From the NCBI RefSeq assembly GCF_014207955.1, contig NZ_JACHLK010000003.1:558001-622000 (forward strand): DNA of 64,000 nt. Reading direction: 5' to 3'. The notes under the pieces are model-generated. The model saw nothing but the letters and a program-made list of their open reading frames with translations. It made no database searches and was not told the DNA's origin. Source of the DNA: Acidovorax soli. GTDB taxonomy: Bacteria; Pseudomonadota; Gammaproteobacteria; Burkholderiales; Burkholderiaceae_C. Of the stretch, positions 54,232 through 64,000 are shown in pieces; within the stretch, counting starts at the first letter, position 1; the number at the start of each line of letters is the position of its first letter. The position numbers were made by a program, and so were the translations under genes.

Positions 54232-54441
54232 TCAGCCCATGGCCTGGAACTCGCCAGCCACCGTGTCGCCGAACTGTGGCTCCACCTGCACATGGGCCCT
54301 GTCGGTGCGGCCCACCATGAGGTATTCGCTCTGCTGGGACTGGGAGGCAGCACGCAAGGGTTGCCCCATCTGCAGGGGATTGGGCTCGCCTATCGGGTCA
54401 AGGCGCCTCATCTGAAGGTCTTCGAAGTGCATGGTTTTCAT
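54232..54441 (-). CDS. Small hypothetical protein (69 aa)
   Basis: From MKTMHFEDLQMRRLDPIGEP at 54441. Polar, with QSQQSEYLMVGRTDRAHVQV and a C-terminal FGDTVAGEFQAMG. Adjacent to and co-directional with 53867-54208. Function unknown. Confidence 0.5.
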   Translation of the reverse strand: MKTMHFEDLQMRRLDPIGEPNPLQMGQPLRAASQSQQSEYLMVGRTDRAHVQVEPQFGDTVAGEFQAMG

Positions 54442-54665
54442 CCTCGCGTGCGGCAAAACAGGGCGGACACAGGGGCCATGGCTGCATTGGCGCACTTTCA
54501 GCCCGAGCGCAGGGTCGGAGAGCCGAGGGGGCCGGTGTAGGAATCGTCCTGCACAGCGCCAACGCCCCAGCAGGCACAGTGGCAGCGGTTACGCGGCGTC
54601 ACCAATGGACAGCCCCAAGGCGGTATGGTGGCGGTCGTACACCCGACCACTTCAGGAAAAATTCC

Positions 54666-55007
54666 ATGCACCACCACCCCCACGGCTCCCGGATCGCCAC
54701 CGCCTTCGCGGGCCTCACCCTGGCCCTGCTCGCAGGCTGTGCCGGTACACCCGCACGCACGCCCGCCGCCGACACGCCCTCGGTGGGCCCCGGCCCCAAG
54801 GGGGGCCTGTGCAATGCCGCACCCGCCCAGGGCGCCAAGGGCAAGCCACCGACGGCAGGCACGGTGGAGCAGGCGCGTGTCGCCTCGGGTGCGGCCATGG
54901 CCCGCGTGCTGCGCGACAACCAGCCCGTGACCATGGAGTTCAATGGCGAGCGGCTGAACCTGGTGACGGACGCAAGCGGCAAGATCACGGCGGTGCGCTG
55001 CGGCTGA
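54666..55007 (+). CDS. Inhibitor I78-family lipoprotein
   Basis: 113 residues. Lipobox LALLAGCAG (Cys about 25), then the I78 pattern: ARVASGAAMARVLRDNQPVTMEFNGERLNLVTDASGKITAVRCG, where VTM-x-(F/Y)-x-x-x-RLN and the terminal CG are conserved in I78 serine-protease inhibitors. Outer-membrane or periplasmic protection against proteases is the inferred role. Confidence 0.8.
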   Translation: MHHHPHGSRIATAFAGLTLALLAGCAGTPARTPAADTPSVGPGPKGGLCNAAPAQGAKGKPPTAGTVEQARVASGAAMARVLRDNQPVTMEFNGERLNLVTDASGKITAVRCG

Positions 55008-55106
55008 TCCGACGGCCCTGGTGCGGCACCCGGGCCGGATATCATGCGAGAGGCGGCCGCCGCCTTCTTTCTTTTTTCCTCCCTTGGCGCCGCAGGTCTC
55101 CGTCCG

Positions 55107-56294
55107 ATGCCCCTGCGCTCGCTCACCGCCCCCACCCCCACCATCCGCGCCGTCGCCGCGCTGTCGCTCACCCAGCTCATCGGCTGGGGCTCCACCTTCT
55201 GGCTGCCGGCCGTTACGGGCCCGGCCATGGCGGCCGACCTGGGGCTGCCCCTGCCCCTGGCGATGGCCGGCCCAACAGCCATGCTGGTCGTGATGGCCCT
55301 GGTCTCCTGGCCGCTGGGTGCGGTGTTCGAGCGCCATGGCGCACGCCCGGTGATGGTGCTGGGTTCGCTGCTCGGCGCCCTGGGGCTCATGCTCGTGGGC
55401 CTGGCCCAGGGCCCCGTCTCCTACCTGCTGGCCTGGACGCTGCTGGGCCTGGCCGGCGCGGGCATGCTGACCACGCCCGCCCAGATCGCGGTGACCGAGA
55501 TCGCAGGCGACCAGGCGCGCCGGGCGCTCGGCGTCCTGATCCTGGCCGGGGGACTGACCTCCACCCTGTTCTGGCCGCTCACCGGGCTGCTGCAGGCGCA
55601 GTGGGGATGGCGCGCAGCCACTCTCTGCTTCGGTGCGCTGATGCTGCTGGTGTGCCTGCCGCTGCATTGGGCGATGCTGGCCCGCCATCCCCGTGAAAAG
55701 GCCATGGCACAGGCGGGCGCCGAGACGGCGCCCATCGACCGCTCGCGCTTTGTGCTGCTGGCCATGACCTTTGCCTCCAACGGCTTCGTGACCTGGGGCT
55801 TTGCGCTGACCATCATCATCCTGTTCGAAGCGGCAGGGCTCAGCCATGCCAGTGCGTTGGCGGCTGCATCCTTCATCGGCATCGCGCAGTGGGCGGGGCG
55901 GTTGTTCGACTTCGTGGGCGGAGGGCGCTGGTCGGGCTTTGCCCTGGGCCTGGTCGCGTCGGCGCTGTTCCCGCTGAGCTTCATCGTGCTGCTGCAGACC
56001 AGCAGCTTCTCCGGCGCACTGCTGTTCGCCGTGGTCTATGGCGTGGCGGGCGGGGTGATCGCCGTGAACCGGGCCACGCTGCCGCTGCAGATCTTTCCGG
56101 CCGGTGCCTACGCGCGCGCGTCGGCGCGGCTGGCCATGCCGCTGAACCTCTCGTTCGCAGCGGCGCCCCCTGCGTTCGCAGCCATCATGACATCGGCCGG
56201 GCCACGCGCGGCCCTGTGGCTGGCCTTCGGCATCTCGATCCTGTCGCTGGGCTCGCTGCTTGCGCTGTGGCGGCTGCAGCGCAGCACGGGGTAG
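55107..56294 (+). CDS. MFS transporter (12 TM)
   Basis: 395 residues from MPLRSLTAPTPTIRAVAALS. About twelve hydrophobic segments; loop 2-3 motif GAVFERHGARPVMVLGSLLG and central loop are MFS-like. Substrate unknown. An earlier in-frame ATG (55044) would add a 21-residue leader without sequence support. Confidence 0.85.
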   Translation: MPLRSLTAPTPTIRAVAALSLTQLIGWGSTFWLPAVTGPAMAADLGLPLPLAMAGPTAMLVVMALVSWPLGAVFERHGARPVMVLGSLLGALGLMLVGLAQGPVSYLLAWTLLGLAGAGMLTTPAQIAVTEIAGDQARRALGVLILAGGLTSTLFWPLTGLLQAQWGWRAATLCFGALMLLVCLPLHWAMLARHPREKAMAQAGAETAPIDRSRFVLLAMTFASNGFVTWGFALTIIILFEAAGLSHASALAAASFIGIAQWAGRLFDFVGGGRWSGFALGLVASALFPLSFIVLLQTSSFSGALLFAVVYGVAGGVIAVNRATLPLQIFPAGAYARASARLAMPLNLSFAAAPPAFAAIMTSAGPRAALWLAFGISILSLGSLLALWRLQRSTG

Positions 56295-56330
56295 GACCTC
56301 GATCGGTCCATCGATCAATCAACCGATCAA

Positions 56331-57608
56331 TCAGTCGGCCAGGAACAACTCCTGCAGGTCGCTCAGGAAGTCAAAGCCCCGCTCGGTGGGGCGCACATGG
56401 CCGCCCAGGCTGCGCTCGATCAAGCCCTTGGCCTCGGCCTTCTCCAGTGCCTTGGAGATGGCCGTGATGGGCAAGCCGGTGCGCTCGGTGAAGTCCTTGA
56501 GCTCGAAGCCGGCGCGCAGGCGCAGGGCGTTGAGCATGTACTCGAACGGCAGGTCGGCGCGGCGCACCTCTTCGTCCTGCGCAACGGCATGGCCGGCCAG
56601 GGCGTTCTCCATGTAGCGCGCCGGGTCGCGAAAGCGCACCTGGCGCACCACGCGGTGGGCAAAGCTGAGCTTGCTGTGCGCCCCCGCGCCGATGCCCAGG
56701 TAGTCGCCGAACTGCCAGTAATTGGTGTTGTGGAAGCACTGGTGGCCGGCTTGCGCATAGGCCGATATCTCGTAGCGCGCCAAGCCTGCCTGGCCCGTCA
56801 TCTCGGTGATGCGATCGAGCATGGCATAGGCCTGGTCGTCCTCGGGGATGGCCGGCGGGTACTTGGCGAAGTAGGTGTTGGGCTCGATGGTGAGGTGGTA
56901 GATCGAGATGTGCGGGGGCCGGAGCGACAGGGCCAGGCCCACATCTTCCTCCAGCTCGGCCAGCGTCTGCCCGGGCAGCGCGTACATGATGTCGAGGTTG
57001 AAGGTGTCGAAGGCCTCGGCCGCCTCCTGTACAGCGGCCAGGGCCTGGGCGCGGTCGTGCACGCGGCCCAGCGCTTTCAGGTGCCGGTCGTTGAAGCTCT
57101 GCACGCCGATGGACAGGCGCGTGATGCCCGCTGCACGGAAGGCCCGGAAGCGGTCCTTCTCGAAGGTGCCGGGGTTGGCCTCCATGGTGATCTCGCAGTC
57201 GGCCTCCAGGCGCATGCGCGCGCGGATGTCGCCCACCAGGCGATCGATGGCCTGGGGCGAGAACAGGCTGGGCGTCCCACCGCCGATGAAGATGCTGTGC
57301 ACCGAGCGCCCCCAGATGAGAGGCAGCGCGGCCTCCAGGTCGGCCATCAGCGCATCGATGTAGCGCTGCTCGGGCACCTCGCCGGGGGCGGCATGCGCCG
57401 CGTCGGCCCCGGCGGCAGCACTGCGGTACTCGTGCGAGTTGAAGTCGCAGTACGGGCACTTGCGGATGCACCAGGGCAGGTGCACGTACAGCGACAGCGG
57501 CGGCAGGCTCTGCAGTTGCAGCAGGCCGCCGCGCATGTAGTGCTGGATGTCGCGCACCACGGCGGGCTGTGCCGCCTCGCTGTCGGGGACGATGGGAATG
57601 TGGGCCAT
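56331..57608 (-). CDS. hemW: Radical SAM heme chaperone HemW
   Basis: 425 residues. Iron-sulfur motif CIRKCPYCDFNSHE (C47, C51, C54), GGGTPSLFSP, and the HemW C-terminal domain (GLIERSLGGHVRPTERGFDFLSDLQELFL). It lacks the fourth CPO-type Cys, separating it from coproporphyrinogen oxidase HemN. Usually paired with rdgB and rph, as here: rdgB is 20 nt upstream in the same direction. Confidence 0.92.
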   Translation of the reverse strand: MAHIPIVPDSEAAQPAVVRDIQHYMRGGLLQLQSLPPLSLYVHLPWCIRKCPYCDFNSHEYRSAAAGADAAHAAPGEVPEQRYIDALMADLEAALPLIWGRSVHSIFIGGGTPSLFSPQAIDRLVGDIRARMRLEADCEITMEANPGTFEKDRFRAFRAAGITRLSIGVQSFNDRHLKALGRVHDRAQALAAVQEAAEAFDTFNLDIMYALPGQTLAELEEDVGLALSLRPPHISIYHLTIEPNTYFAKYPPAIPEDDQAYAMLDRITEMTGQAGLARYEISAYAQAGHQCFHNTNYWQFGDYLGIGAGAHSKLSFAHRVVRQVRFRDPARYMENALAGHAVAQDEEVRRADLPFEYMLNALRLRAGFELKDFTERTGLPITAISKALEKAEAKGLIERSLGGHVRPTERGFDFLSDLQELFLAD

Positions 57609-57628
57609 GGAATCGCCAGTGCGGAGCC

Positions 57629-58228
57629 TCAGAACCAGCGCTCGCGCATCAGCGCCAGCATCTGCTGGGCCGAGCGGCCGCGGTGGCTGTGGGCGTTCTT
57701 CACCTCCACAGGCAGCTCGGCAAAGGTCTTGCCGAACTCGGGGATGAACATCACGGGATCGAAGCCGAAGCCGTTGCTGCCGCGCGGCGCGCGCGCGATC
57801 TCGCCGACCACCCGGCCCACGGCGATCAGAGGCTCGGGGTCTTCGGGGCTGCGCACCGCGACCAGGGTGCTGACCATGGCGGCGCGGCGCTGGTCGATGT
57901 GCTGCATCTGCTCCAGGAGGGCGCGCACATTGGTGTCATCGCCCTTTTCATAGCCGAACTGCGTGGCGTAGTAGGCCGTTGCCACGCCCGGCAGGCCGCC
58001 AAAGGCGTCCACGCACAGGCCGGCGTCATCGGCCAGGGCCGGCAGGCCGGTGTGGGTGGCGGCAAAACGTGCCTTGGCCAGGGCGTTCTCGACAAAGGTG
58101 TGGAAGGGCTCATCGGCCTCGCCCACGCCCAGGTCGCCCTGGCGCACCAGCTCGACCGAGAGGGGGGCCAGCATGGCCTGCAGTTCGGCCAGCTTGCCGC
58201 GGTTGTTGGAAGCGAGAACCAGTTTCAT
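57629..58228 (-). CDS. rdgB: dITP/XTP pyrophosphatase RdgB
   Basis: 199 residues, MKLVLASNNRGKLAEL (S/N/K motif), ADDAGLCVDAFGGLPGVATA and SNGFGFDPVMFIPEFGKTFAEL. Removes non-canonical purine nucleotides. Operon with rph and hemW. Confidence 0.96.
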   Translation of the reverse strand: MKLVLASNNRGKLAELQAMLAPLSVELVRQGDLGVGEADEPFHTFVENALAKARFAATHTGLPALADDAGLCVDAFGGLPGVATAYYATQFGYEKGDDTNVRALLEQMQHIDQRRAAMVSTLVAVRSPEDPEPLIAVGRVVGEIARAPRGSNGFGFDPVMFIPEFGKTFAELPVEVKNAHSHRGRSAQQMLALMRERWF

Positions 58229-58275
58229 CGTGCAAATCGTTGTGGTCGGTGCCGCTGGCGGCCCGGGGAAATCAA

Positions 58276-59004
58276 TCAGTCGCGCAAAGCCTGCTGCTGC
58301 AGCGCAATCAGCTCGGCGATGCCTTTTTCGGCCAGGGCCAGCAGCGCATCCATTTCCTTGCGCGTGAAGGCCACGCCTTCGGCCGTGCCCTGCACTTCCA
58401 CATAGTGTCCGGCACCGGTCATGACCACGTTCATGTCGGTGTCGCAGCCCACGTCTTCCACGTACTCCAGGTCCAGCAGGGGCGTGCCTTCGACAATGCC
58501 GACCGAAATGGCGGCCACAGGCTGGATCAACGGCGACTGGGTGATCTTGCCAGCGGCCAGCAGCTTGGTGACCGCATCCTGCGCGGCCACCCAGGCGCCG
58601 GTGATGGCAGCAGTGCGGGTGCCGCCGTCGGCCTGGATCACATCGCAGTCGAGCTGGATGGTGCGCTCGCCCAGCAGCTTCAGGTCAAACACCGCGCGCA
58701 GGCTGCGGCCGATGAGGCGCTGGATCTCCTGCGTGCGACCGTTCTGCTTGCCGCGCGCGGCCTCGCGGTCGCTGCGGCTGTGGGTGGCGCGCGGCAGCAT
58801 GCCGTACTCGGCCGTGACCCAGCCTTCACCGCTGCCGCGCTTGTGCGGAGGCACACGCTCCTCCACCGATGCCGTGCACAGCACCTTGGTGTTGCCGAAT
58901 TCGATGAGCACCGAGCCTTCGGCGTGCATGGTGTAGTGGCGCGTGATACGCACGGGGCGCAGTTGGTCGGCGGCGCGGGCGCCGGTGCGGGTGAAAGCGG
59001 TCAT
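58276..59004 (-). CDS. rph: Ribonuclease PH
   Basis: 242 residues from ATG 59004. [42 protein letters not shown] and [20 protein letters not shown] are diagnostic. Trims tRNA 3' ends. The longer in-frame upstream region is out of the family's length and was not used. Confidence 0.96.
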   Translation of the reverse strand: MTAFTRTGARAADQLRPVRITRHYTMHAEGSVLIEFGNTKVLCTASVEERVPPHKRGSGEGWVTAEYGMLPRATHSRSDREAARGKQNGRTQEIQRLIGRSLRAVFDLKLLGERTIQLDCDVIQADGGTRTAAITGAWVAAQDAVTKLLAAGKITQSPLIQPVAAISVGIVEGTPLLDLEYVEDVGCDTDMNVVMTGAGHYVEVQGTAEGVAFTRKEMDALLALAEKGIAELIALQQQALRD

Positions 59005-59141
59005 GGTGTTTCCGATATCGAAGAAAAAGCCCTCGCACGCACCCCAAGTGGCGCAGTTGCAAAAGGCAGAGGTTTCATCAGGCGCCGCCCAACGGCCGGC
59101 CGTCCCCCCAGGGAGCAGGCCGGCAAGGCACCGCGTGCTCG

Positions 59142-60044
59142 TCAGGCCTTCCGTGCTGCAGAGCGGCGGATGGCTTCGTTGATCTCGGCGATCGAGCGCT
59201 CGATGGCCTCGTCGTCCAGGTCGTCCACCAGCCCGTCGAGCGGACCGGCCTGGATGGTGGAGGCGAACACATCGTCGCTGATGCTGTCGGTGGACACGCC
59301 CTGGGTCGACTCGAAGGCATCGGGCGTCTCCCACTCCAGCGCCACCACGGTCACGTTGTCGCTGCTGTCGCCAGCCTTGCGCAGGGCATCCTCCACCAGC
59401 TCGGGCACGGCATGCGACACGGCCTGCTGGGCCATCTGCTTGGCGATTTCCTCATCGCTGAGCGTGCCCCACAGGCCGTCGGAGCACAGCAGGATGCGGT
59501 CACCCTGCTCCAGGTAGACCGGTCCGGTGATGTCGTAGATGGGCTTGGTGGGCGAGCCCAGGCAGGTGAACAGCACGTTGCGGTTGATGCGCTCCAGCCC
59601 CGGCGGCGGGTTGTTGCGCAGCTCCATGTACGAGTGGTCGCGCGTGCGCGTAAGCAGGTCGCCGTCACGCACCATGTAAAGGCGCGAGTCACCGCAATGG
59701 ATCCAGGTGGCCGTGCCGGCCTGCACCACGGCCGCTACCAGCGTGGTGCGCGGCGTGTCCAGCATGCCCTTGTCGGTGGCGTAGCGCAGGATCTGGTGGT
59801 GGGCTGCCAGCAAGGCGCCCGAGAGGAATTCCTGCACGTCCTTGAGCTGGGGCTTGGCCTCGCGCTGGAACAGCGCCGAGACGGTCTGCAGCGCGATCTG
59901 CGCCGCCACCTCGCCCTCGGGGTGGCCGCCCATGCCGTCGGCCAGAACGAACAGGCCCGACTCGCGCGTGTAGCAGTAGCCCATGCGGTCTTCGTTCTTC
60001 TCGCGGCCGCCGCGGCGGCTGATCTGGAATACGGAGAACTTCAT
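59142..60044 (-). CDS. PP2C-type serine/threonine phosphatase
   Basis: 300 residues. Metal-site motifs NEDRMG (D19), [16 protein letters not shown] (D36), [14 protein letters not shown], and [15 protein letters not shown]. The C-terminal 60 residues extend beyond the catalytic core. Start overlaps the kinase stop by 4 nt, so it forms a kinase-phosphatase pair. Confidence 0.92.
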   Translation of the reverse strand: MKFSVFQISRRGGREKNEDRMGYCYTRESGLFVLADGMGGHPEGEVAAQIALQTVSALFQREAKPQLKDVQEFLSGALLAAHHQILRYATDKGMLDTPRTTLVAAVVQAGTATWIHCGDSRLYMVRDGDLLTRTRDHSYMELRNNPPPGLERINRNVLFTCLGSPTKPIYDITGPVYLEQGDRILLCSDGLWGTLSDEEIAKQMAQQAVSHAVPELVEDALRKAGDSSDNVTVVALEWETPDAFESTQGVSTDSISDDVFASTIQAGPLDGLVDDLDDEAIERSIAEINEAIRRSAARKA

Positions 60045-61057
60045 TTGGGTTTCGCTCCGATCCCGGTGGCTTCACCCACCTTCTGCACATTCTTCTTGGT
60101 GTCGGACACCAGGGTATCGAGCTGCAGGCGCATCTTCTCGGCCACCGTGAGCTTGGTGTAGCGGCGCTCGCCTTCGCGGCTGAGTTCCTTTTGCAGGGCG
60201 AACACCGACTGCGGGCGCGACAGCGGATCGAGCGCCATGCACCACTCCACCACCTCGATGAGGTTGTCGGAGTACACGCCACGCAGCTTGGTCAGTGCCA
60301 GCGAGAGCCGGTCCTTCTCGATGCGCTGGGGCGCTTCGTTGGGCGGAAAGCCCTGCATGCAGGCATAGATGCAGGCGCCGATGGCGTAGATGTCGGTCCA
60401 GGGGCCCATGGACGAGTCGCGCCGGTACATCTCGGGCGCGGCGAAGCCGGGCGTATACATCGGGCGGATGAAATTGCCCTCTTTGGACAGCACCTCGCGC
60501 GCCGCGCCGAAGTCGATCATCACGGCCTTGTTGTCGTCGGTGATGAAGATGTTGGCCGGCTTGATGTCCAGGTGCAGCATCTTGTGCTGGTGCACGATGC
60601 GCAGGCCGCGCAGCACTTCGTCGAAGAGCGAGCGGATGGTCGATTCGCGGAAGACCTTCTGGGTCTTGAGGTCGCGCGCGGTGATGATGAAGTCCTGCAG
60701 GGTCGCGCCCTCCAGGTAGTTCATCACCATGTAGACGGTTTCGTTCTCGCGGAAGAAATTGAGCACGCTCACCACGGAAGCGTGCGAGATCTGCGCCAGG
60801 GCCCGCCCTTCTTCAAAGAAGCTTTTGAGGCCCAGGCGGTACAACGAGAGTTTCTCGGACGGCACCTTGGGCAGCAGCTCGCCCGGGGCGCGCGTGGCCA
60901 GGGACGAGGGCAGGTACTCCTTGATGGCGACCTGCTGGCCTTCGGTATCGAGGGCCAGGTAAACCACCCCGAAGCCACCGGACGACAAGCGGCGCACCAC
61001 ACGGTAACCACCAATCGCGGTATCGGGTGGCAAGGGGGCCGGCTTGATTTTTGACAT
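60041..61057 (-). CDS. Hanks-type serine/threonine protein kinase
   Basis: 338 residues from MSKIKPAPLPPDTAIGGYRV (61057). Gly-rich loop LSSGGFGVVYLA, VAIKEYLP (K46), HLDIKPANIF (catalytic D164) and IDFGAARE (DFG 182-184). No transmembrane segment or PASTA domains, so it is cytoplasmic. Activates with the overlapping PP2C. Confidence 0.93.
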   Translation of the reverse strand: MSKIKPAPLPPDTAIGGYRVVRRLSSGGFGVVYLALDTEGQQVAIKEYLPSSLATRAPGELLPKVPSEKLSLYRLGLKSFFEEGRALAQISHASVVSVLNFFRENETVYMVMNYLEGATLQDFIITARDLKTQKVFRESTIRSLFDEVLRGLRIVHQHKMLHLDIKPANIFITDDNKAVMIDFGAAREVLSKEGNFIRPMYTPGFAAPEMYRRDSSMGPWTDIYAIGACIYACMQGFPPNEAPQRIEKDRLSLALTKLRGVYSDNLIEVVEWCMALDPLSRPQSVFALQKELSREGERRYTKLTVAEKMRLQLDTLVSDTKKNVQKVGEATGIGAKPK

Positions 61058-61132
61058 ATTTTGCGAAGATGACTCGGGGGTAAGGCGGAACCCGGATAAT
61101 CGCCGGATCGCAAGCAACCATCAAAAAGTCCA

Positions 61133-62050
61133 ATGCCAGTTTACAGCATGACCGGCTATGCCAGCGCGCAGCACGGCACATCCGCCGCCGGCGCTGAAAC
61201 CGAGGGCCGCGCCGCACAGGCGCGCCGCCTGGGGCTGGAGATCCGCTCGGTCAACAGCCGCTTCCTGGACCTGTCGTTCAGGCTGCCCGACGAGCTGCGT
61301 GCCCTGGAGCCCGCCCTGCGGGCCCTGCTGACCGCCAAGCTCAAGCGCGGCAAGGTGGAGGTGCGCGCCGCGCTGGAGAATGAAGACAGCAATACCCTGC
61401 AGGACCCGCCCGCCCGGCTGCTGCAGCGCCTCAATTCCCTGCAGGATTCGGTCAAGTCCTGGCTGCCCAATGCCGCGCCGCTGAGCGTGGCCGACGCCCT
61501 GCGCCTGTGTGCCAACGCCCACCCGGGATCCGAGGACTGGAGCGAGGCCGTGCCCGCCTTGGCCGAGGAAGCCCTGGCCGCCCTGCTGGCCGCCCGCGAA
61601 CGCGAAGGCAAGCGCCTGGCTGCCATGCTGCAGGACCGCGTCAAGCAGTTGCGCGAGCTGGCGCAGCAGGCTGTGCCCATGGTTCCCCTGCTGGTGGAAC
61701 AGCAGCGCCAGCGCTTCATGGAGCGCTGGAAAGAGGCCATGGCCCTGACCGACGGCGCCACGCCCCCCGAAGCCGCCCGCGACCGCGCCCTGACCGAGGC
61801 AACCGCCTTCGCCATCCGCATCGACGTGGCCGAGGAGATCACCCGCCTGGATTCGCACCTGGACGAGATCGAGCGCCTGCTCAAGAAGGGTGGCGAGGTC
61901 GGCAAGCGCCTCGATTTCCTGATCCAGGAGCTGCACCGCGAAGCCAACACCCTGGGCTCCAAGTCGGCCGCACTGGACCTCACGCGCATCAGCGTGGACA
62001 TGAAGGTCCTGATCGAGCAGATGCGCGAGCAGGTGCAAAATATCGAATGA
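61133..62050 (+). CDS. yicC: YicC family endoribonuclease
   Basis: 305 residues: [51 protein letters not shown], and C-terminal [18 protein letters not shown]. YicC is an RNA-processing enzyme; the gmk-rpoZ-spoT cluster follows, as in many proteobacteria. Confidence 0.95.
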   Translation: MPVYSMTGYASAQHGTSAAGAETEGRAAQARRLGLEIRSVNSRFLDLSFRLPDELRALEPALRALLTAKLKRGKVEVRAALENEDSNTLQDPPARLLQRLNSLQDSVKSWLPNAAPLSVADALRLCANAHPGSEDWSEAVPALAEEALAALLAAREREGKRLAAMLQDRVKQLRELAQQAVPMVPLLVEQQRQRFMERWKEAMALTDGATPPEAARDRALTEATAFAIRIDVAEEITRLDSHLDEIERLLKKGGEVGKRLDFLIQELHREANTLGSKSAALDLTRISVDMKVLIEQMREQVQNIE

Positions 62051-62087
62051 CATTCATGGTTTGAGCGCCCGGCGCACACCTTCACCT

Positions 62088-62708
62088 ATGGACTATCCAG
62101 GAAACCTTTTCGTCGTGGCGGCCCCCAGCGGTGCCGGCAAATCCAGCCTGGTCAAGGCCCTGCTGGAGCTGGACTCGCATGTCCACCTGTCCATCTCGCA
62201 CACCACACGTGCACCGCGCGGACAGGAAAAGCACGGCCGCGACTACTATTTCGCCTCGCAGTCCGAGTTCGACGCCATGGTCGAGGCCAATGCCTTCGTC
62301 GAATGGGCCCATGTGCATGGCAACCGCTATGGCACCTCCAAGAAGGCGATCGAGGAGCGCATCGCCCAGGGTTCGGACGTGATCCTGGAGATCGACTTCC
62401 AGGGCGCGCTGCAGATCCGCCAGGCCTTTGCCAACGCCATCCTGGTGTTCATCCTGCCGCCGAGCTGGGAGGAACTGCGCTCGCGCCTGGAGCGCCGGGG
62501 CGAGGACTCGCCCGAGGTGATCGAGGTGCGCCTGAAGAACGCCGCCACCGAAATGGCGGAAGTGGGCAAATTCGACTTCGTTATAATCAATGAACTGTTC
62601 GAGCGCGCGCTTTTCGACCTGAAGGCCGTCGTTCACGCCCAGCGCCTGAAGTACGCCGCGCAGCGCCGCGCCCGCGCTGACACCTTCCAGTCGCTCAACA
62701 TCACCTGA
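62088..62708 (+). CDS. gmk: Guanylate kinase
   Basis: 206 residues from [20 protein letters not shown] (P-loop 12-19). [19 protein letters not shown] and [15 protein letters not shown] are diagnostic. Upstream in-frame start is not favoured by length. Followed by rpoZ after 17 nt. Confidence 0.97.
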   Translation: MDYPGNLFVVAAPSGAGKSSLVKALLELDSHVHLSISHTTRAPRGQEKHGRDYYFASQSEFDAMVEANAFVEWAHVHGNRYGTSKKAIEERIAQGSDVILEIDFQGALQIRQAFANAILVFILPPSWEELRSRLERRGEDSPEVIEVRLKNAATEMAEVGKFDFVIINELFERALFDLKAVVHAQRLKYAAQRRARADTFQSLNIT

Positions 62709-62725
62709 ATCCCCGGAGTACACCG

Positions 62726-62929
62726 ATGGCACGCATCACCGTAGAAGATTGCCTGGAAAAGATCCCCAACCGCTTCCAGCTCGTGCTGGCGGCCACCTAC
62801 CGTGCCCGCATGCTGAGCCAGGGCCACGCCCCGCGCATCGAAAGCCGCAACAAGCCCGCCGTGACCGCGCTGCGCGAGATCGCCGAAGGCAAGGTCGGCC
62901 TGGAAATGCTCAAGAAGGTTCCTGGTTGA
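62726..62929 (+). CDS. rpoZ: RNA polymerase omega subunit
   Basis: 67 residues, [50 protein letters not shown]. Typical small omega. Lies between gmk and a terminator. Confidence 0.97.
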   Translation: MARITVEDCLEKIPNRFQLVLAATYRARMLSQGHAPRIESRNKPAVTALREIAEGKVGLEMLKKVPG

Positions 62930-62956
62930 GTCTGGGCAAGGGCCCCGGCCCCCGAG

Positions 62957-62985
62957 AGCACCGCTGCCATGCGGTGCTTTTTTTT
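62957..62985 (+). terminator. Rho-independent terminator after rpoZ
   Basis: AGCACCGC-TGCCAT-GCGGTGCT stem followed by eight T. It separates rpoZ from spoT, which therefore has its own promoter or depends on read-through. Confidence 0.92.
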
Positions 62986-63027
62986 GCCCTGCCGACCCGT
63001 ATCGCGTACCCGCGCTACATTTAAGGC

Positions 63028-64000
63028 ATGAACGCGGTGTTCAACACTCCCTCGGCAGCAACTGCCCGGCCTGGCGACACCCATGCGCCGGCCAGTGCAT
63101 CCGCTGCGGCGGCCAATGCAGCGGCCGCCAGCTTTGCCGCGCTCACCGACAACCTGGACTACCTGGACGCGCACAGCATCGAGCAGGTGCGCCAGGCCTA
63201 CCGCTTTGCCGACGAGGCCCACTTGGGCCAGCTGCGCAACAGCGGCGAGCCCTACATCACCCACCCGATTGCCGTGGCGGCCCAGTGCGCCACCTGGAAG
63301 CTCGACGCCCAGGCCCTGATGGCTGCCCTGCTGCACGACGCCATGGAAGACTGCGGCGTCACCAAGGTGGACCTGATCGAGCGCTTCGGCGCCCCTGTGG
63401 CCGAGCTGGTGGACGGGCTCACCAAGCTGGACAAGCTGCAGTTCAACACGCGCGAAGAGAACCAGGCCGAGTCCTTCCGCAAGATGCTGCTGGCCATGGC
63501 GCGCGATGTGCGCGTCATCCTCATCAAGCTGGCCGACCGCACGCACAACATGCGCACACTGTCGGACATGCCGCGCAGCAAGTGGGGCCGCATCTCCTCG
63601 GAAACGCTGGAGATCTACGCCCCCATTGCCCACCGCCTGGGCCTGAACCAGACCTACCGCGAGCTGCAGGACCTGTCGTTCCGCCACCTGCATCCCTGGC
63701 GTTACGCCACGCTGGCCAAGGCGGTCAACAAGTCGCGCAACCGCCGCCGCGACCTGGTGCAGCGCGTGCAAAGCGAGGTGGATGCCGCCTTCTCGCGCAT
63801 CGGCATGCAGGTGCGCCTGGCCGGGCGCGAAAAGACGCTCTACGCCATCTACCAGAAGATGGACCAGAAGCACCTGAGCTTTGCCCAGGTGACGGACATG
63901 TACGGCTTTCGCGTCATCGTGCCCACAGTGACCGACTGCTACACCGCCCTCGGGGTGCTGCACCAGATGTACAAGCCGGTACCCGGCAAGTTCAAGGACC
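63028..64000 (+). CDS. spoT: SpoT/RelA homologue, N-terminal part (cut by window edge)
   Basis: 324 residues of the N-terminus. HD hydrolase domain LLHDAMEDCGVTK (H103, D104), intact unlike in RelA, then the synthetase domain LAGREKTLYAIYQKMDQKHLSF and VTDMYGFRVIVPTVTDCYTALG. Bifunctional ppGpp synthetase/hydrolase. Location after rpoZ fits spoT. Confidence 0.95.
   Translation, partial: MNAVFNTPSAATARPGDTHAPASASAAAANAAAASFAALTDNLDYLDAHSIEQVRQAYRFADEAHLGQLRNSGEPYITHPIAVAAQCATWKLDAQALMAALLHDAMEDCGVTKVDLIERFGAPVAELVDGLTKLDKLQFNTREENQAESFRKMLLAMARDVRVILIKLADRTHNMRTLSDMPRSKWGRISSETLEIYAPIAHRLGLNQTYRELQDLSFRHLHPWRYATLAKAVNKSRNRRRDLVQRVQSEVDAAFSRIGMQVRLAGREKTLYAIYQKMDQKHLSFAQVTDMYGFRVIVPTVTDCYTALGVLHQMYKPVPGKFKD

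Overview
The window is chromosomal DNA from a GC-rich betaproteobacterium. The right-hand core block (hemW-rdgB-rph-PP2C-kinase // yicC-gmk-rpoZ-spoT), the Bug/TctC binding protein and the NorR-Hmp pair suggest the family Comamonadaceae (Acidovorax/Alicycliphilus/Diaphorobacter-like); the genus is inferred, not proven. Bases 1 to about 28,290 are the integrase-proximal part of a temperate phage genome (prophage) whose tail and lysis genes lie left of the window; the rest is host chromosome.

Prophage, read from its right end: a tyrosine integrase (28118-26850, leftward) with a small MerR/AlpA-like DNA-binding gene overlapping its 3' end; a rightward early operon (17310-26736) holding a lipoprotein, tiny membrane proteins, a long coiled-coil protein, an ERF annealing protein, a YqaJ/lambda-Exo-type nuclease, a ParB-like protein, a phage-borne RdgC and a series of small unknown proteins; an immunity region (15132-16376) with divergent CI-like and Cro-like genes and two operator pairs about 960 bp apart; and a long leftward operon (15353 down to 1) in which almost every gene overlaps the next by 1-20 nt: replication-type proteins, HNH-like and RuvC-like nucleases, many small proteins, then terminase small and large subunits, a P22-type portal, scaffold and an N4-gp56-type major capsid protein cut by the window edge. 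The P22-like portal suggests a short-tailed phage. A palindrome family (TGTCC-N4-GGACA) occurs as four helically phased pairs in the leftward half only.

Host region 28.3-45.7 kb: an Lrp/AsnC regulator divergent from a three-domain cysteine desulfurase fusion; a class I glutamine amidotransferase; a secreted hydrolase-like protein; an orphan spore-coat-U protein; norR and hmp with a full sigma-54/IHF/NorR control region; a membrane protein overlapping an AadA-type nucleotidyltransferase; and a redox cluster (cupin, carboxymuconolactone decarboxylase-like, zinc alcohol dehydrogenase, IorB/IorA molybdenum hydroxylase) bracketed by two closely similar LysR regulators.

Host region 45.7-64 kb: a 1.25-kb non-coding array of seven rigid ~100-nt repeats with DnaA-box-like inverted repeats (the most unusual feature of the window); small hypothetical and secreted proteins; LysR plus Bug protein; a periplasmic Leu/Ile/Val-type binding protein; an I78 protease-inhibitor-like lipoprotein; an MFS transporter; then housekeeping genes ending in a truncated spoT/relA homologue. 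No CRISPR array, rRNA or intact tRNA gene was seen.
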